Shown in pieces: positions 6,901 to 8,919 of a DNA stretch of 8,919 nt (its first letter is position 1; each line of letters starts with the position of its first letter). The notes beneath the pieces are model-generated. The model was not told the DNA's origin and made no database searches. It was given only the letters and a program-made list of their open reading frames with translations. A program made the position numbers and the translations under genes. The stretch spans positions 1 to 8,919 of the forward strand of contig JAKAAZ010000152.1 of the NCBI GenBank assembly GCA_021802085.1, written 5' to 3'. The DNA is from Acidobacteriota bacterium (lineage in GTDB: Bacteria > Acidobacteriota > Terriglobia > Terriglobales > Acidobacteriaceae).

Positions 6901-8385
6901 TCATGCACACGCTTGCATTTGTTCCATCCGGGCGTAAGCCTCATCCCAGGCATCCGTTCTCTGCGGGTAATAGGACTTACATTGGATGGACTCCGCGATT
7001 GCGGCGCGTCCGGCCCTCACACTCGGCAGATGGCCGGTGGCAATCGCCTGCAGCATCACATTGCCAAACGCAGATGCCTCCGCCGGCCCGCTGACGACAA
7101 CGCGATTGCATGCGTCGGCTGTCATCTGGCAGAGTAACGTGTTGAGGCAACCTCCGCCAACGACGCGTATGGTTTCGAGGCGGCGTCCAGTCAAGACTTC
7201 CAGGGAATCCAGCACGGAACGGTACCGCAGGCTCAAACTTTCAAAGCAACAGCGCGCGATCGCGCCGATCGTCTGCGGTTCTGGCTGCAGGGTGCGGCGG
7301 CAATAGGCCGCGATGGCGCTGGGCATATTTTCGGACATGTGGAGATCGTTCGCCTCCACATCGACGATGCATTGGAATGCGGGTGCTGCAGCGGCCATTT
7401 CTGTGATGTCGCTCCAACTGTGAGAGTGGCCCGCGCTGCTCCAGTGGCGCTGGCATTCCTGCAGAATCCAAAGTCCGGTGATGTTCTTCAGCAGCAAGAT
7501 GGACCCGTCGGCCCCGCCTTCATTGGTAAAGTTCAGCGCAAACGCCTGGTCGGAGGTGACCGGTTCACGACGCTCCACGCCCATTAAACTCCATGTGCCG
7601 CTGCTGATGAAGGCGCTGCTCTCGTCCATGTTTGGAATGGCAGCCACCGCGCTTGCTGTGTCGTGCGAGGCGACCGCAACTACAGGGAACGCGCCGCTCA
7701 AGCCAGTGTCTCGCAACACTTCTGGCCGGATTGGACCCAACTGCGTTCCGGGAAATATAACCTCGGGCAGGATGGAGACTGGAATCTCGACGGCGTCGAG
7801 GAATGTCCGTGCCCAGCCGCACGATGAGGCGTACATCTGGGTTGTTGTCGCCTCAGAGTGTTCGACGGTCCGCGCGCCGCAAAGAAAGTAATGGAAGAGA
7901 TCCGGAATCATCAACAACGTTTCGGCGAGGTACAACTGAGGGTCGGCGCTACGCACCATCGAGGACAGCTGGAACAGCGTATTGATCTGCATCGTTTGGA
8001 CACCGGTCGCTGTGAACAGTTCCCGTTTGTCAATGCGTTCGAAGACATGCTCGGGAATGCTGTCCGTCCGCGAATCGCGATAGTGATACGGATTGCTGAG
8101 GAGTCGTCCGCGTTGATCCAGTAATGCGAAATCCACTCCCCACGCGTCCACTCCAATTGCGGCGGGCACTTTCTCAAATCGCGTGCGATATTTTGTCAGT
8201 CCGGTTTGGATCTCAGACCATATCCGCAAAACATCCCAATACAGGCTGCCAGCTACGCGGATGCCGCCATTGGGAAACCGGTGCAGCTCATCGAGCGAGA
8301 AAGTTCGGCCATTCCACTGGCCCACCATCAACCGGCCGCTCGATGCTCCCAGATCCGCGGCAACGAAATTTTCTGAGTGGGTCAT
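6901..8385 (-). CDS. FGGY sugar kinase, rhamnulokinase (RhaB) type
   Basis: ATP-dependent ketose kinase of 494 residues (E. coli RhaB has 489) that would phosphorylate L-fuculose and/or L-rhamnulose at O1. It follows E. coli RhaB closely: DLGASSGR (11-18, phosphate loop), GVDAWGVDF (78-86), YRDSRT (102-107), VVAVASHDTASAV (235-247, catalytic base Asp242 matching RhaB Asp237), SSGTWSLMG (261-269), TNEGGADG (287-294), LLKNITGLWILQ (298-309) and VVGGGCLNTLLCQ near residue 410. By sequence it belongs with rhamnulokinases rather than FucK. The operon context (fucose isomerase, FucP, fucosidase) argues that L-fuculose is at least one substrate. Its ATG overlaps the aldolase stop codon as ATGA, with no clear ribosome-binding site before it, which suggests translation coupled to the aldolase. 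Family call is firm; the substrate is inferred. Confidence 0.9.
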   Translation of the reverse strand: MTHSENFVAADLGASSGRLMVGQWNGRTFSLDELHRFPNGGIRVAGSLYWDVLRIWSEIQTGLTKYRTRFEKVPAAIGVDAWGVDFALLDQRGRLLSNPYHYRDSRTDSIPEHVFERIDKRELFTATGVQTMQINTLFQLSSMVRSADPQLYLAETLLMIPDLFHYFLCGARTVEHSEATTTQMYASSCGWARTFLDAVEIPVSILPEVIFPGTQLGPIRPEVLRDTGLSGAFPVVAVASHDTASAVAAIPNMDESSAFISSGTWSLMGVERREPVTSDQAFALNFTNEGGADGSILLLKNITGLWILQECQRHWSSAGHSHSWSDITEMAAAAPAFQCIVDVEANDLHMSENMPSAIAAYCRRTLQPEPQTIGAIARCCFESLSLRYRSVLDSLEVLTGRRLETIRVVGGGCLNTLLCQMTADACNRVVVSGPAEASAFGNVMLQAIATGHLPSVRAGRAAIAESIQCKSYYPQRTDAWDEAYARMEQMQACA

Positions 8386-8918
8386 GCGGTTTGCTGGAGG
8401 AAGGCCAGGACTTCTGAAGTTACGCGGCGGACAAGCTGATCGACTTCATGCTTGCCTGGACGGTTCGCGTTGGAGGCGCTGGACGGCGGGTCGGCGGGAG
8501 GATGGGTGGGGATATCCACGGCATCCATCGCATCGCCGATGGCCAGCCGCGGGTCCGGCAGTCCCAGTTTTTTCTTGATGGCGAGCAGATCGGCAATTTT
8601 ATCCGGAGGAATCTCGTTCAGTCTGGGCGTCAGCTGCGAGGCGATCATGACGGTTTTGCAATAGGTGTCGACCACCTCGACATACCATTCCGCGTGGGTC
8701 ACCGTGTCGGCCCAGCAGACGATGCCGTGATTGGCCAGCAGAATCGTGTTGTGGTCGTTCACGTAGGGGAGGACGGTTTGCGCAAAGGCGCGGGTTCCCG
8801 GAGTTTCATACGGCGCCAGCGCGACCGGCCCGATGAATACTTCCTGCTCGGGGATCAGGTTGCCCTGCGGCACCACCCCGGCGACCGCATGCGCGGTGGC
8901 GTACGGAGGATGGCAGTG
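8382..8918 (-). CDS. class II (zinc) aldolase, FucA/RhaD-like, C-terminal part with encapsulation-peptide-like tail
   Basis: Would cleave L-fuculose-1-phosphate (or L-rhamnulose-1-phosphate) into DHAP and L-lactaldehyde. The gene enters from the right edge; its last 178 residues are visible and the N-terminus, with the catalytic Glu, is missing. The visible part opens with HCHPPYATAHAVAG, where the two His of HxH bind zinc. The third ligand is the His of LANHG, 61 residues after the second His, the same spacing as His94 to His155 in E. coli FucA. About 114 residues follow that His, against about 60 in FucA. The extra length is a Pro/Ser/Ala-rich linker followed by a predicted amphipathic helix ending four residues or fewer from the C-terminus. 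It is the first visible gene of the operon and overlaps the kinase start by four bases. Class II aldolase/adducin family is clear; exact substrate is inferred from context. Confidence 0.9.
   Translation of the reverse strand, partial: HCHPPYATAHAVAGVVPQGNLIPEQEVFIGPVALAPYETPGTRAFAQTVLPYVNDHNTILLANHGIVCWADTVTHAEWYVEVVDTYCKTVMIASQLTPRLNEIPPDKIADLLAIKKKLGLPDPRLAIGDAMDAVDIPTHPPADPPSSASNANRPGKHEVDQLVRRVTSEVLAFLQQTA
8391..8516 (-). other. linker plus amphipathic helix: candidate BMC encapsulation peptide of the aldolase
   Basis: Bases 8454-8516 encode a low-complexity linker rich in Pro, Ser, Ala and Asn (DIPTHPPADPPSS...). Bases 8391-8453 encode a roughly 20-residue helix whose core is LVRRVTSEVLAFL. 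Val, Leu and Phe recur every three to four positions with charged residues between, giving one hydrophobic face. Linker plus terminal amphipathic helix is the known architecture of peptides that draw enzymes into bacterial microcompartments, and fucose/rhamnose-type BMC aldolases are known to carry such tails. No shell protein is visible in this window, so the role is inferred. Confidence 0.6.
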
Positions 8919-8919
8919 A

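Larger units (their letters stand above)
1..8919 (-). other. L-fucose utilisation operon (extends past both edges)
   Basis: Seven genes lie on one strand with gaps of -4, 19, 57, 55, 74 and 78 bases in transcription order. None of the gaps shows a GC-rich hairpin with a T run or a clear internal promoter. The order is metabolic: aldolase, kinase, isomerase, aldehyde dehydrogenase, importer, then two exported hydrolases. The promoter and any regulator must be upstream of position 8919, and the operon continues at least through the rest of the GH29 gene. Confidence 0.75.

Noticed and set aside
6882..6953. ATG 6953 as start of the isomerase
   Set aside because: It would begin inside the kinase gene; ATG 6881 has a good ribosome-binding site at 5 bases and starts a more FucI-like N-terminus.

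Overview
The window looks like part of one long operon, read entirely on the minus strand, for taking up and breaking down L-fucose (and perhaps related 6-deoxyhexoses). Seven genes run in transcription order from the right edge to the left: class II aldolase (cut by the right edge), RhaB-type FGGY kinase, L-fucose isomerase-like protein, AldA-type lactaldehyde dehydrogenase, FucP-type fucose:H+ symporter, exported GH27 glycosidase, and exported GH29 alpha-L-fucosidase (cut by the left edge). Gaps between genes run from a 4-base overlap to about 78 bases. I saw no convincing terminator, no regulator and no plus-strand gene. The long plus-strand reading frames are antisense shadows of the enzymes.

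The genes form a nearly complete pathway. GH29 (Tat signal) and GH27 (Sec signal) would release fucose and galactose or arabinopyranose from fucosylated glycans outside the cytoplasm. FucP imports fucose and the isomerase makes L-fuculose. The kinase makes L-fuculose-1-phosphate, and the aldolase splits it into DHAP and L-lactaldehyde. AldA oxidises lactaldehyde to L-lactate. The promoter and any regulator must lie beyond the right edge.

Moderately high GC, Tat/Sec glycoside hydrolases, a FucP symporter and a mixed fucose/rhamnose gene set suggest a free-living polysaccharide degrader, most likely an Acidobacteriota (Terriglobia-like). Planctomycetes or Verrucomicrobia cannot be excluded from sequence alone.

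The most interesting signal is the aldolase C-terminus. After the catalytic domain comes a Pro/Ser/Ala-rich linker and then an amphipathic helix (LVRRVTSEVLAFL). That is the architecture of an encapsulation peptide targeting enzymes to bacterial microcompartments (BMCs). Planctomycete/Verrucomicrobia BMCs are known to break down fucose and rhamnose through such an aldolase. This window may therefore be the flank of a BMC locus whose shell genes lie just past position 8919. The presence of a non-acylating AldA does not fit the known BMC scheme neatly. Secondary points are a GH27 with an Asp-Glu pair where alpha-galactosidases have Asp-Asp, a rhamnulokinase-type kinase in a fucose operon, and a divergent, short FucI-fold isomerase.
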